Shown piece after piece: positions 1 to 12,619 of a stretch of 64,000 nt of DNA (its first letter is position 1; every line of letters starts with the position of its first letter). This stretch comes from Polyodon spathula (Eukaryota; Chordata; Actinopteri; Acipenseriformes; Polyodontidae), in NCBI RefSeq assembly GCF_017654505.1, contig NC_054537.1, forward strand, positions 74,041,618 through 74,105,617, in the 5' to 3' direction. The position numbers and the translations under genes were made by a program. Below the pieces are notes generated by a model that was given only the letters and a program-made list of their open reading frames with translations, made no database searches and was not told the origin of the DNA.

Positions 1-2300
1 ACTTTCACGGAAAGCATTACTATTTCATATCAAGCTCATATCCCACAAGGAGCCATGCATTATAAAGAAAAATCCTCCTCTGTGTTGCTTTGGCTCAGTC
101 AGCTTAGAAGAGCTTAACTAGAATAATTGCGGATTCTCCCACAGTGGCGGTGAAATAATCGCTATCTATGAACAGCACTGGGTTATACTTCACTTACAGA
201 ACGTACACTAAACTGATGGATTCCTAATCCTATTCTGCATTACCTGGGACAATATACAGGTTTTTAGAAATAGTTTTCCTTGTTTAATGGGCTAATCTGC
301 AAAACAAAAATGATGTGAATAACAGTGATAGATGCTACTGAAATCTTTAAATTAAGTTTCACTTGAAGGAAACCGATAAGTTAAGGATTTTCGACACTTG
401 AGATGAATGCATGTGAACTAGAACATAATATTATCATTCTGCAATGACAACCCTCAGGGTTTAGTTGAATTATCAGAAATCTATTTGCAGCCATTTTATA
501 ACCTGCTTATATCCATAAGTACTGTTAATATTGTAATATGATAACTGTAATGTCAATAGGCCAGTGCTTTAGTCATCATACAAATAAAGTGCCTAGAGCA
601 GATTGTGTTTAATATAGTATGTCCCAGTGGGGGAGGTAACCTGATTTTCAGTGAACTCCTTCACCTCTAAAACCAGGAGAATAGTAGCTACTGTGAATCC
701 TGTATTAAAAACAAACAAATTCAATCAGTTAGCTAGTGCGAAACAAGGCCCGTTAACATTTTTTTTTTTTTTTAGTTTTTGCATAGAACTATAGAAATAA
801 TGTAGCTTGTGTGAAAGTCTGGTATTGATGCTAATTCATTTTTGTAAAGGCGTAAAATGTAACAACTTGATTGCTAAGCCTTCATATTCCATATTCATTT
901 TCTTTTACTAGTGGTTCAGTAGCAGCTACCTTAGTGAGCTTTATAAACAAATACATACCAGAAATGTGAGCTAGGTTTTCTTTACCTCCTAGACAGCTTT
1001 TTGACAGTTATTGCACAAACCATGTACTTTGTTTTCTAAATGTAGTATCAGTCTAGGTTTTCATCATTACAGAGACACATTTCCCAGGTATCGCACCTCA
1101 TTATTCTGCATTGGCAATGTACTGTAAATAGACAACATTTGGGGTACTACTGCCCTCATGTGAAGTCTTGCTTAATAAAATATGTTGCTTATTTTTGAAG
1201 AGGGATGTCTATTTATAGGTAGTTAGTTAAGTTTGTTGGCTGTACATGTTTATACAAGCTTTGTAGCATTATTGGCTGGTTTCAAATCTTCATCTACAAT
1301 AGGTGCTTATCAGGGTCTGTGAAACCAGACATTAATGTTACAAAGATAGTAACTACCTGTTCTAGAGCACTGCGGCTCTGACCTATAGTCTGACCTTTAG
1401 TAACTTGGGTGGTCACCACATCAACAACACTGATCCAGTGGTTAAAGAGAGCAAAGAAACACTTTTTAGGTTTTCCATTTCAATGCTGTTTTTTCTTCTA
1501 AAGATATTGTGAAAAGACTAATTTTGGTTGATGGCACATTTCATTTACCTCCTCGATGTTGTCTAGAACTACAGTGCCAATAAGTGTAAGTTCTGTTAAA
1601 GATTTTTTTTTTTAACTTAACCTAAAAGAGATATTGTCATTTTTTCTGAAATAAATTTTTTACTTGCGCCCTTCTCTGATCTATATGCCTATTTTCCAGA
1701 AATGAAAAATGAGCTACAATTCCATTCACCACATTAGAGAGCTTAAATTTCAAAGATTAAAATAACCAAGACCCTGTGGGCTAGACCCCCCCAACCCTAC
1801 TCCACCCCACCCCAGATTTCCTCTTTAATCACTGCATTGACCATTGTGATTGGTTCAGCAGTAAAAGATTGTGACCTGGCAAAAGCAGAGCAGCAGTTGT
1901 AAAGAGCGTTAAAAGCGGACCGATTCGAAGTTCAGGATCTCCCTCACTAGTGTTGCCCTTGTAGATACATTTTGTCTTGCAAGAGAAGATGTTTTTTGGG
2001 TTATCATCGCCAAAGCTAATGCCTCTCTCCCGGGTTAGACTCCTACAGACAATAGTGAGTGGACTCTACACAATTTGGACCAACGGTGCGCGTTTTCTTA
2101 CGCGCAAGGGGTCTGGGACCTATCAGGCCCCCAGTGTGGTCCAGTCTAAGTGTAGTCAATTTTACACCTAAAAAGATGACAATATTGATTGGGGAACCTG
2201 GGTATTGATTGGATAACACCTATACATGCAAGGTGTAAGAATCAAAATAGCACTGTTTTTGTGAAATGTTTTTTCTATCAAAAACCTTTTCATAATCATA
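1..2300. other. Unannotated non-coding DNA
   Basis: AT-rich sequence with short T runs. I see no coding similarity, RNA gene or clear repeat. The longest open frame (1977-2171, 64 codons) resembles nothing I know and is no longer than chance would give. Confidence 0.6.
1150..1163 (-). promoter_or_regulatory. Weak CTCF-like motif
   Basis: The minus strand reads TCACATGAGGGCAG, matching about 11 of 14 positions of the vertebrate CTCF core consensus. A match of this quality is expected by chance in a window of this size, so it is only a candidate. Confidence 0.2.
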
Positions 2301-2353
2301 CAGTAGCCCCTCGCTAAACCAGGTGTATTTGTCCGACATTAAGGGGTGTCAGA
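2301..2353. mobile_element. Possible pogo/Tigger-like terminal sequence
   Basis: A TA dinucleotide is followed by CAGTAGCCCCTCGCTAAACC and a stretch containing GTCCGACATTAAGGGG. This looks like the end of a pogo/Tigger-type DNA transposon, which begins CAGT next to a TA target. I found no partner end and no transposase, so this is tentative. Confidence 0.3.
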
Positions 2354-2896
2354 TTTTTAAAAAAATACAATAAAATCATTACAAATCACACATTTATAAA
2401 ACATTGCGCTGAAATAACACAATGAGTTTTGGGTAGGCTACACATTAGATTATCAACAAAAATATAAATCTGTACAGAATGTCTATACAGTAGTACAGCA
2501 GTAAAGTCAAATGAACACCTAGTGCACTTTCTTATTACTTTAGCCTGTAGGCTACTGGTATGGTAACACAAAATAAATTATGCTGCTGCATTGACAACAT
2601 TGGTGTACAATGTGAGTAATTTAAATCAAACCTAAATGATTTGAGTGTTTTTTCTTTTATTATTATTAATATTATTATTATTATTTATTATTATTATTAT
2701 TATTAACTTGGCAGCCTAGTCAATTTACACAAAATAGACCATGGTGCCGCATTGACAAGTTATGATACTTACAAGAGGGCAGTCAATTCTTGTTAATACA
2801 AATTTCAAAGAACCAGCAACACATTTTGCATTATACCACTAATTTGTATTATCATTAGTAGCCTATAAGCCAAATCTATACTCTCCGTCTTTATTT
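2354..2896. other. No gene seen; AT-rich with ATT microsatellite
   Basis: Apart from the imperfect ATT tract at 2658-2705 I see no feature. A 61-codon open frame on the minus strand has no recognisable similarity. Confidence 0.5.
2658..2705. repeat. Imperfect (ATT)n microsatellite
   Basis: About 48 bases of ATT triplets interrupted by single-base slips. There is no SINE body next to it, unlike the ATT tracts at 14520 and 27137. Confidence 0.85.
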
Positions 2897-3226
2897 AAGT
2901 TAGTCAGGGGTGCAGTGCTAAATTGTGCACAATTACAAACCACATGCATATTAACAGAATAGATGTGTTTCTTATTTCCATACAGATGCTCAGAATGAGC
3001 TGGGGGGGGGGGGGGGGGGTTAGTGGCACTTGTGTGCAGTCTATTGCTCCCAACAAGTTGGGGAAACCAGAAATGTCATAGAAAATTGTTTTCAAGCTTG
3101 TAAGTACACCCTGCTTTTACAGAAAAATAGGTATAACTGGCTGTTTGCCTCAAAAATGCATAGAGCACAACTGGCAACACATGAGCAAAAGTGGATCAGG
3201 AAATGCCTGCGACAACTGCGACTGTT
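2897..3226 (-). pseudogene. Harbinger (HARBI1-like) transposase fragment
   Basis: On the minus strand the frame contains FYDISGFPNLLGAIDCTQVP, the hallmark around the first catalytic aspartate of PIF/Harbinger transposases (Asp codon near 3039-3041). Upstream, TVAVVAGIS followed by a stop and STFAHVL matches the helix region that precedes it in the family. Downstream, after a frame change, EHLYGNKKHIYSVNMHVVCN matches the family segment that begins with a tyrosine and a basic stretch. An 18-base G run (3002-3019) sits inside the coding remnant and breaks the frame. The fragment covers only the middle of a roughly 350-residue protein and has several stops, so it is dead. I see no terminal inverted repeats. 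The family call is firm; the exact ends are not. Confidence 0.75.
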
Positions 3227-3374
3227 TAAAACAGGCTTTCAAAAGTTCTTAACAAATTCATGCAATTGTAAGTGCTGCAATTGCCTGCAGCTTTTTTACA
3301 TCTCATTATAATATTTGAGAATCCTCATTTGCACTCTCTCGGCCCCCTTTTTGCGAATTTATGCAGTAACGCCT

Positions 3375-3598
3375 TGTCACAGAGACGGCCGAAGTGGGCG
3401 GCGTCAGAACCAGGAAATGAATACACAAAACAGGACGGATGAAATTAAATGATGGTGGTGCTTGCTTGTGCCAGTTTATTGCAAAATAAAAGGGTTTAAA
3501 CAAACAGAAAACAACAGGACACGGCACTTTATGCCAAAATAAAAAGACAAACAAAAAAGGAATAGTACTAAACAAAAATATGGTGAGCAGATACTTTA

Positions 3599-3650
<52 letters not shown>

Positions 3651-3987
3651 TCCTCCGTCTCCAAGCCCGTTCTCCACTCACCGAACACCCAACCGCGAGT
3701 ATGTGAAAACGTGCATCTATATATACTGTTGTGCTGGGATTCAATTACTAATTAATTATTCACTTGAATCCCAGCACGTGAATTAATAAAGTGCAATTCC
3801 CCGTGCTCACATATTATTACATTTTACTTGCACGTGAAGTGCTGTGCAATCCTCGTGCCTAAATACACATATACATTTTAAACACTCGTGTTACACAGAC
3901 CCGTTTATATCCCGTGTACAATGACTATACACCAACATTAAACACACAACATAACAGAAAATAGACACGGGCGGGCACTTCGTCACA
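3375..3987 (-). mobile_element. Solo LTR, family A copy 1, with 5-bp TSD CGCCT
   Basis: The element runs from TGTCACAGAGACGG to GGGCACTTCGTCACA and is flanked by the direct repeat CGCCT at 3370-3374 and 3988-3992. TG...CA ends plus a 5-bp duplication mark an LTR of a retrovirus-like or Gypsy-like retrotransposon. A second copy of the same LTR lies at 22406-23003, which confirms both ends. The minus-strand orientation is inferred from TATA-like and AATAAA-like signals. No internal coding region or primer site is present, so this is a solo LTR left by recombination. An ATT microsatellite has expanded inside it (3600-3649). Confidence 0.85.
3600..3649. repeat. (ATT)n microsatellite inside the solo LTR
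   Basis: About 16-17 perfect ATT triplets. At this point the sister LTR at 22406-23003 has non-repetitive T-rich sequence, so the tract expanded after the insertions separated. It produces poly-Leu or poly-Asn open frames that are artefacts. Confidence 0.95.
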
Positions 3988-3992
3988 CGCCT

Positions 3993-5804
3993 ATAATTAC
4001 ATATTTATCTACGCTTGAACCGCAAACAGAAACAGCTGCCGCAAAGCATTCCTTAAAAGGTAACAAATAGTATTGCGCTTGTTTAGTTCACTTCACCCAA
4101 GACGTCCGACTTGTTTGCGACTATTGCCACAGGTGCAACGCTTTAGTACACCTACCCCTTATCTGTCAACCATTAACTGTGCAAAATACATTATTTAATA
4201 TATTTTAATATACAGTATATAAAATTAACCAGAACTGCCATATATGTGTAAACGCTGAAAAAACTAAAGACACTTAAAAAAAAAAAGAAAAATACAATTA
4301 ATGGAAAAAGATACCCAGAATGGGTGCTTGTACAACAGACAGTTTCCCGGCTTTAAGGGTATCAGTGCCAACCTCTCAAACGTAAGTCTTTGAAAGAGGG
4401 TGCGTTTTTGCTGAGTTTAGTGTTTGGTTGTCAACAGGACTTGTGCCATTTCAACAGCACTGAAAGGAAGCCCACTGTTCGTTAAAGAAAGGGAATTCTT
4501 CTAAAAATCTTAGAATTCAGAAACAGAACTTTCATTTTTTGTCATTTTTTTATTTTACCACAGTCCCTGTAAAAGTTATTACAAATAATAACAGGTATCA
4601 TTAGTTTATGTTATACACTGGTGAAATAGCAGCTTGTACATTGTGCATATGGAAAGCCATTAGTGCTATTTCCATTGAATAAACTCTCACATTAATCCTT
4701 CACTGTATATTTTAATAAGACATTCAGCACACACACAAAAATAGCTTTCAGCGCAGCTTCCTAAAGTCATTGAATAAACTTACAGGGGCCTAAAAATTTT
4801 CCTTTGTACCTAGTTTGAATAAAACTAGAATTTGGAGTGGAAAAATTAACCCTGGGAAAATCTGAAAAAAGCCAAAGATTATATAGGACATTCATTCTTA
4901 AACTATTTTCTTTTTTTTTGTACAATCCTGTGTTGTGCTCAAAACAAAAATCTGAGAATACTTCTCAGGGCGGAAGACAAAGCTCAGCTCCGGCCATACA
5001 TCTGTGAGTTTTGAAACAAAGGTTTGTTTGTGTGCCTCAATCACTCTTGCTCATGAAAGCAGACACTTACTTGAAAAACTTTTCAGGGAAACACTCTAAA
5101 CCAACATCCTGGTATAAATTTGCAAGATGCAATACAGGCCTGATTGTCTCTGGAGTGGATGCAGGCCGCATACGAATAGCCCTTTCTGAAACGTAATGTT
5201 CTTTGCATGGCTCAGTGGCTAATGTACAATAAATCAACAAAAGAGTGCTTCAATACAGCTATTGGGCAGCAGCAAGGCCACTGTTATTTTATCTTTTTAC
5301 AGTATTTAATTGGGAGGTTTTTTTTTTTCCTGAAACACTACCCGGGCCTCCAAATTACTTAGACCGAATCTAAGAAGAGATTGATAAGAAGAATTTTTTC
5401 CCCCCTTTTTTTTCTTACAAGAGAGCAAGTTTTTGCAGAGGGAGAATAAAGTTACAAGTGTGTAGTATTTTGCTAGGGGAGAATGAAATTAGATGCTGAA
5501 TGGAGCGGATAGGAAAGGCTGGGAAAATGCAAAGTTGGCAATCATACTGGGTCAGTGTTGAGCTTCCACTGGCCTGCTTACTGCACCAGGTGTCCACCGC
5601 ATTCAAATGATACTATTATTCATAGACTGAACTGAGTATTAAAAGTCCAGAAAAAATCATTTGCAACTGAATAAAGATATAATCCTGGCAATATAAGTCT
5701 CCATTAAGGGTCCCCACATTAGCAACACAAGAGCCCCATTGTGAAGGAGTTATGTATATTTTATCAAGGTTTTAAAAACTTCCCAACTGTTTACATGTTA
5801 ATTC

Positions 5805-5836
<32 letters not shown>

Positions 5837-8800
5837 GCTCTGGTCTTGGAACTAGTTATGCAAATCATCTTATTTATTTTTGTGCAGGGGCTATTTAAGA
5901 TTTGAGTGTAGATATGCTAATATGTGAATGGCAGTCTGGCAAAGGAGGGTTAATAATGTGACCACTTATCACACAAATAGGTTGCAGGAATTAACTCAGA
6001 CAGTGGCGTTACAGCTAGCATTTTTACTAAACATCAGTTTAAATTAAATCAACATTTAAAACCTAAATCTTATATTTTAGAAAACAGATGTTTTCTCAGG
6101 GTTGTTGAAAGTTGAGTATTACAATTAGATCACTTGTAGTACCCAATACAGCCCAGCTACTGGAGAGTGACAGAAAATAGGGTTGTTTCATTGCTGACGT
6201 GTGGAGAAACAAACAATGCTGTTGGTTGCAAATGCAAGAGTAAATTGACTTTGTTGTGAGAGGGTCTTTTCCAATACTTTAATACATCCTATCGTTAAAA
6301 CCACTTGTACCACTGAATGTTACAGACAATTCTGAACTGGTTCAAATGCACAACATATATAGCTCATGAAGTTTCCCTTTAATGTTTGGAAAACTTTATA
6401 GAGTTGGAACCAAGTATTTGTCTGTTAAAATGTAATGATTATTTTGTGTCCCATCCTTTTTCTAATTGCTGCTTTTCTTTTTTTGTGAACATTATTTTTA
6501 TTTTCTTTTATAAACAAAATACATAACACTAAATGCTACTTTTCTTTTGGAGCATTACAGTAAAAATTGACTTAAATGAGCATTTGGAGCGAAACTTAGC
6601 ACACGTTTGCTATTACAGCAATAATGATGAAGTGGGTTAGTTAGAGCTTCGCAAATGTGGAAAATACCTGGATGGTTTGCAGGGGGCAGTTATGGATAGG
6701 CAATAGTGGAAAATGACTACAAACTTGTCAATAGAAATAAAACACAGGTCTTTGGCTGATGACATAAATTATCTTTGGCCACAACTTACAGTAAATTTTT
6801 AAAATATACCTCCAGTAATACTATTGTTAAATGCAAATCATTTTCAGTTGGCTTGTCTGTTAATCAAATTCCTGCCTGTGCTTTCTGGCTAATGCACTGG
6901 TATTGGCTATAAAAATAGTTATTTTTATCCTTATTTTTATCCTTTTTGGCAGCTGATCACCCCAAAATTTACATTAAATACTTCCCTTTAAAATGATAGT
7001 GTTTCTGTGCCTTGTGTGACCTGAAACTATTACCACCAAATGTTCAGTTACGTAATTTTAATCCCTACATCTACCCCAAGTATGGCAATTAGCCTAACTC
7101 AATAAAATCACCATCACTGTAGCACAAAACAGGCTTCGCTTTTTGTTTGAGTTTTAACATGCTTAATCAAAATTAGGCCCGGAATTTATTCTGAAAAAGC
7201 TGAGATGGCTTTTCAACATTATTCAACAAATTGGTATTTCACAAAGTAAATATATTCCTTTTAAACTCAAACATCACAAAACTCTGATAAATATGCCTGT
7301 AATAGTTTAGCATGCTTTCCTTCACTACTTTCATTACAACATTCAGTAGTATTGTATTGTTATTCTTTTACCATGATAAACCACACCAGGGGGTTCCACT
7401 CTAATCCTTCACCATGGAAGGGTGGGTTTTAATCAGGTGCAGCCATTGATAGGCACTGACCTGGACGCACACACAACAATATAACAGTTTAGTTGTGCTT
7501 TACCTGTGGAATGGATCATATGTCTTTTTAGTGAACTTGTGGAAAAGGTTTTAAAACCTGTCTACCACTAAACTTGTTTACTTTCAGATCACATTCAGAC
7601 CTACTAAATTGCATCTCTGTTAGCTTATATTAAGCCTTTACACCTGTCTGGATACAGTATCACAACACATCACAGAACTAACAGAACATAAGGAACTGCT
7701 TTTGAAAGACCTAAACCACAAAATGCTACATAAATAAAAGACAAAAAACTAAACAGCTATGCTGACATATAATACCCATCACATCAGAATCTGGTAGCTC
7801 GCTGAGTCTCAATTCATTGCTTAAATAATAAAGGGAAAGATTGATCCAAATTAGTTTTTGTTACCAGTAATGCTAAATCATAAAATATATATATTTGAAC
7901 AAGAATGAACTGTCAGTCGTATAACAAAACTTTAATAATACTATTAAATATTTCATTTTAATACCACCAGTACTTCTGTACATTACCAAGACAGCAATAA
8001 ATGATCAGACTGCATTATATGTTTAAAAAGAAATGGTGTACTTGTGAAACCTAGAACCTATAATGACAGAGGGCATGACAATGGTCTCCAAACTAAAACC
8101 CAGACAGGACTAGGAATACAGAGGTGTCATAGAGCCTTTCACTCTACATGTTTCTAGATAAGCAGAGCAGGTGCAAGTTATAAGACTTACAGATTATTTA
8201 TGGTATTTAGATACTTTGTTAGTTCAGCTAGCGAGGCAACTTTTTATTCCACCCAGGCAGACAAAACCCTTCCTTCTGTGGTGATTAAATTCACATTGTT
8301 GTATGAGCACATGGCAGGCAAGGAACAAATTATGAATTCTCGTCAGCCACACCATGGCAACTGGACAAACAGCTCCTGAGAAGAATGTGGCTAGTAGAAA
8401 AGTGCAATATTTCTTTTTGTGTTTTCACACTTGACATTTTTATCCTCGCATCTGTCTGATTCATGAGACAAGAGTTGACTACATACTATCTGAACCATGC
8501 TGTTGCCGGTCTAGCCTACACTAAGAAAGACAGTTCAGCATGCTTTGGACATCCACAAGATGATTTGATTTAAACATTACCTCACCAATATCAAAAGATC
8601 CTCTACTATTAGTATTTAATAAAAGTATACCATTTTGAGCTTACATTTTCAGTACTAAAACTAAATGGTCTCCCTGATATTTTGATAGGAAATGGCTTTT
8701 ACCTGCGTATTGTAAAATAAACATAGAACATGCTGGTTATATTTGTAAATTTGATTCACTTTTGGATGAAACTTTCTTGACATTTTTTATTTAAAATATC

Positions 8801-9218
8801 TTTTGGTGTTTTTCAAGATACAGTTTTACAATTAATAATGTATCATGGATTTTGCAGGGTGTCTTATTGCACTACATCAAAACATTTTACACAGAAATTA
8901 ATTTTAGATGTTTTTAGCCTGGGACTTTATCAGTGTATTACATGTGTTGTGGTGATGTCACCATATGAAAGCAATAATTGACTTCAAAGTGAACCTTTCA
9001 AAGCAAAATTGCTTGTAAACCACAGTCAATCCAGACCCCCTCCCCCATAATGTCATTAATTTCTAATAATGTGTTTAACATAAAAGCATTCAACTGACTG
9101 ACACATGGTACTCAAATGTTGTTGTTTTTTTTTTTTTTTTATCAGTAACTAATGTTAAACATCTACATTTAGAAGTAGTTAAAAAGTAATCAAATAATAC
9201 AATATCCACTTAACATAA

Positions 9219-9223
<5 letters not shown>
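3993..9223. other. Unannotated non-coding DNA
   Basis: About 5.2 kb of AT-rich sequence. The open frames at 5011-5196 and 5415-5606 have no recognisable similarity. A T run of about 29 bases lies at 5806-5834 and another T run at 9125-9140. I see no mobile-element coding remnant, inverted-repeat element or RNA gene. Conserved non-coding elements cannot be excluded without alignment. Confidence 0.55.

Positions 9224-9277
<54 letters not shown>
9224..9277. repeat. (TA)n microsatellite
   Basis: About 27 perfect TA dinucleotides, creating a spurious Tyr-Ile open frame. Confidence 0.97.
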
Positions 9278-9278
<1 letters not shown>

Positions 9279-11043
9279 CAAAAATCACATTTCTTATGAA
9301 TAATTTTCTTGCACAAAGCTGGCACATGTATGTGTCATATGTTTATCACTTACAGAGAAGCACGCAGGGTGAGAGGCAATGGTCTTCATACAGATGTCAA
9401 GATGTCATCTTCATCCATGTATATGCTGTTGAGTTTATATTTAAACAATATGGTATTGCAACAGTTAAAAAAAAAAACAGTGTTATGAATGTAATATTCA
9501 TGCATAATATATGTGAAAATTCATGATATCAACATTATCTGTAGGCTGGTTATGTTTAGGGTTGAAAGGTCCAAGTCTTTTCTGGACTTTAAAATCCCTT
9601 TAAAGTTCTAATGCCTCATAAATAGGCAGTAAAATGCATCCTGACATAATAAAATACGATTCAGATTTAAATATGATGAGTCCTATTGCAGCGTTATTCT
9701 CACAGAACATCAACAATGTGAAATAAAAACATATAAAAGGATGGGAAAAAAACGAAAGAAGATGTTTGAACGGAATTGGGAAACATAACACTGAGCACCC
9801 CAACTTAGAACTGGGGCTGTTGCATGAAAATGGCAAATCACATCAAAATTGCTTCCAGTAAACACATGACCCTACAAGCCAGTGTCTTTGAGAAATACTG
9901 TATGATGGCATGTTGCCTGTGGTGGACAACTGCTTATAACTTCACTTTCACCTGTGACCTAAGATTGGGGTCATGTGACTTTTTGGTTTACAGATAATAA
10001 CGACCTAACACTTTGAGATAAAGGCCTCATACTGTAATTCTCTTGGTCAAGGGGGGTATCATCCAAGGTAAATATACCCTTTTGTGACAGTTATTTTAAA
10101 AAAGCTCCCACCGCCACAGTGGCAAAGTCTCACATCTCATTTGAGCATTTGCGAGGTTATATAAACATGGCTGCCATATTGAGGTCATGACATTTGTTAG
10201 GTTTCTGATATATGGACATAGTACACTTTGAGTTACTGTCTTAATGTTTGGTACACTGTTGTATAAAGTTCCTGCACAGGTAGTAAAGCCAAGCTGAAAA
10301 GTATCCATTTAAAAGCAGAAGGCCTTTCTACAGTGAAATTATTTTCATTTGTGAACCAGTGGGGACCATAACCAAATGAAAAAAAAAAAAAAAAAAAAAC
10401 TTTACTTGTCATTACTTGTTTTTATTAAGAAATGATTAACTTACACGTGTTGCTTGCTGCTGTCCCTGCTTTCATTTTTTATTAATTTAAAACACAATGC
10501 TTGTAGAAAAATTAACACAATAAAACCAGAAGGTTAGCACTGAATGGTTTGTAAATTATAATCATAGATTATGACAAAATATTGATGTTGTATTAGAAAA
10601 GAGTGAATAACATATAATGCCATTTCACATTCCATGAGGTTTTAAACTGTTCCTATTACCTCTATGAAGTTTTAAAAAAATACTCATTGTTTTACAAGTA
10701 GAAGCTTGTAATAATAACATCATTAAACTGAGTCTGATCTTGATGTATGACTTTGGCCAGTGAACCGGCAGCTGCAGCTTGTGCATCTGCTACTTATTTT
10801 ACTTCTAGCCAGGTGGTCACTCTGCTAGCAGGAGGCAGGTAGATAGGGAACATACTGTATGTGTCACATGCTTTAAATTACACTTTTAAATCTTGGAGCA
10901 TTACCTTTAAATGTCAGAGCAAATAAAAGTCAAATGTTAACAACATTAATTGCCAAGAGTGAAGAAACACCTGTCCAAGCCTATGAAAGCCTAAGTGAAG
11001 TACTTCTGTTTCCATTTTCCAAGGCTCTTTGTGTCATTTACAG

Positions 11044-11046
<3 letters not shown>
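9278..11046. other. Unannotated non-coding DNA
   Basis: AT-rich with an A run at 10380-10399. Small open frames at 9600-9836 and 10096-10308 on the minus strand show no family motifs. Nothing else is supported. Confidence 0.55.

Positions 11047-11119
<73 letters not shown>
11047..11119. repeat. (AT)n microsatellite at the edge of a Tc1 element
   Basis: About 36 AT dinucleotides ending four bases before the Tc1 terminus at 11124. Tc1 elements insert at TA, so an AT tract is a natural target, or the tract may have grown from the duplicated TA. Confidence 0.95.
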
Positions 11120-11123
<4 letters not shown>

Positions 11124-12033
11124 CAGCTCTGGAAAAAATTAAGAGACCACTGCAAAATTATCAGTTTCTCTGGTTTTACTATTTATAGGTATGTGTTTGG
11201 GTAAAATGAACATTTTGGTTTTATTCTATAAACTACTGACAACATTTCTCCCACATTCCAAATAAAAATATTGTCATTTAGAGCATTTATTTGCAGAAAA
11301 TGACAACTGGTCAAAATAACAAAAAAGATGCAGTGTTGTCAGACCTCGAATAATGCAAAGAAAATAAGTTCAGATTCATTTTTACTAATGTTTTAACTTA
11401 AGAAGAGTTCAGAAATCAATATTTGGTGGAATAACCCTGATTTTCAAGCACAGCTTTCATGCGTCTTGGCATGCTCTCCACCAGTCTTTCACATTGATGT
11501 TGGGTGACTTTATGCCACTCCTGGCGGCAAAATTCAAGCAGCTCGGCTTTGTTTGATGGCTTGTGACCATCCATCTTCCTCTTGATCACATTCCAGAGGT
11601 ATTCAATGGGGTTCAGGTCCGAAGATTGGGCTGGCCCTGACAGGGTCTTGATCTGGTGGTCCTCCATCCACACCTTGATTGACCTGGCTGTGTGGCATGG
11701 AGCATTGTCCTGCTGGAAAAACCAATCCTCACAGTTGGGGAACATTGTCAAAGCAGAAGGAAGCAAGTTTTCTTCCAGGACAACCTTGTACTTGGCTTGA
11801 TTCATGCCAAAGCTGCCCGATTCCAGCCTTGCTGAAGCACCCCCAGATCATCACCGATCCTCCACCACATTTCACAGTGGGTGCGAGACATTGTGGCTTG
11901 TAGGCCTCTCCAGGTCTCCGTCTAACCATTAGACAACCAGGTGTTGGGCAAAGCTGAAAATTGGACTCATCTGGTGGTGCTTTAGCAAGGCTGGAATCGG
12001 GCAGATTTGTCTTTGTGAAGGGCGCATGAATCA
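11124..12033 (-). mobile_element. Truncated Tc1-like transposon with fold-back end
   Basis: The terminus CAGCTCTGGAAAAAATTAAG follows a TA and belongs to a Tc1 family I recognise as widespread in fishes. The transposase is read on the minus strand, so this is the element's 3' end. The 5' third, including the DNA-binding domain and the opposite terminus, is absent. Positions 11979-12031 are instead an inverted duplicate of 11803-11840: the segment just beyond the stop of normal sequence reads back along the element in reverse complement. The duplicate also keeps about 20 bases (a TCCTTCACAAAGACAAAT-like stretch) that are missing from the direct copy. Confidence 0.85.
11416..12000 (-). pseudogene. 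Tc1 transposase, catalytic domain, broken
   Basis: The protein would cut and join transposon DNA at TA sites. Two minus-strand open pieces cover the DDE domain. The upstream piece (to about 11840) carries DESNFQL with the first Asp, then the VRRRPGEAY and GGGSVMIWGCFS blocks. The downstream piece (11416-11805, 129 residues) has QQDNAPCHTA with the second Asp at residue 33 and DLNPIEYLWN with the Glu at residue 68. That is 34 residues between the second Asp and the Glu, hence DD34E. A deletion near 11806-11815 breaks the frame between the pieces. The N-terminal paired-like DNA-binding domain is missing, so the copy cannot be active. Confidence 0.85.
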
Positions 12034-12121
12034 AACCAAGTACAAATTTTTATTTTTTTTTTCAAGGCAAAACAATTAAAAGGCAATCTACAGGATAAAC
12101 TGTGGCCGTGGCTTAATAGTC

Positions 12122-12293
12122 TGTTCCCTTTCAATTGAATGACAACCATTACCGAATGGAACGAGCCCTCTCTGACCATCAATCACTGAGCATATATAAA
12201 AAAGCTGCCCTATCAGGGCCCTGCTATGAGGAGGAAGTCCCTCCTACCTCTCTGCTGCAGTGGGTCATCCTCACAGTAGCATATCGCCATTTT
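12122..12293 (+). repeat. DIRS-like left inverted terminal repeat
   Basis: It contains AATGACAACCATTACCGAAT near its outer end and CATCCTCACAGTAG near its inner end. The reverse complement of 13667-13845 matches it along its length with scattered substitutions and small indels. Confidence 0.85.
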
Positions 12294-12619
12294 CTCTCTC
12301 ACTTCACTGAGGCAGGTCACAGATTGCCTTTTAGTTGTTTGGTTCTGAACCCCTTGCCTTAGTCTCGCGTCAGTTTACTGATTAGAGCTGGTTTCGACCC
12401 CTCTTTGAGATTGGCAAGCATCCATTACTCTCTCTTTTTCACTACCTTGTGTAGTTTTTTACCTTTGATTGAGCTGTTGCGGTGCTGTAGGATGACCCCA
12501 GGGGCTTGTGGCGTTGTCTTCTACGCTGATTTACTTGGCCTCAGCAACCTTCCAGCTTGGGCCTACGCACCCCTCTCAAGCCTCGGGCTCTCGTAGCGTG
12601 GCTGCACTTGCCCTCAGTG

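Noticed and set aside
3306..3786. Poly-Asn and poly-Leu open frames
   Set aside because: Produced by the ATT microsatellite within a solo LTR.
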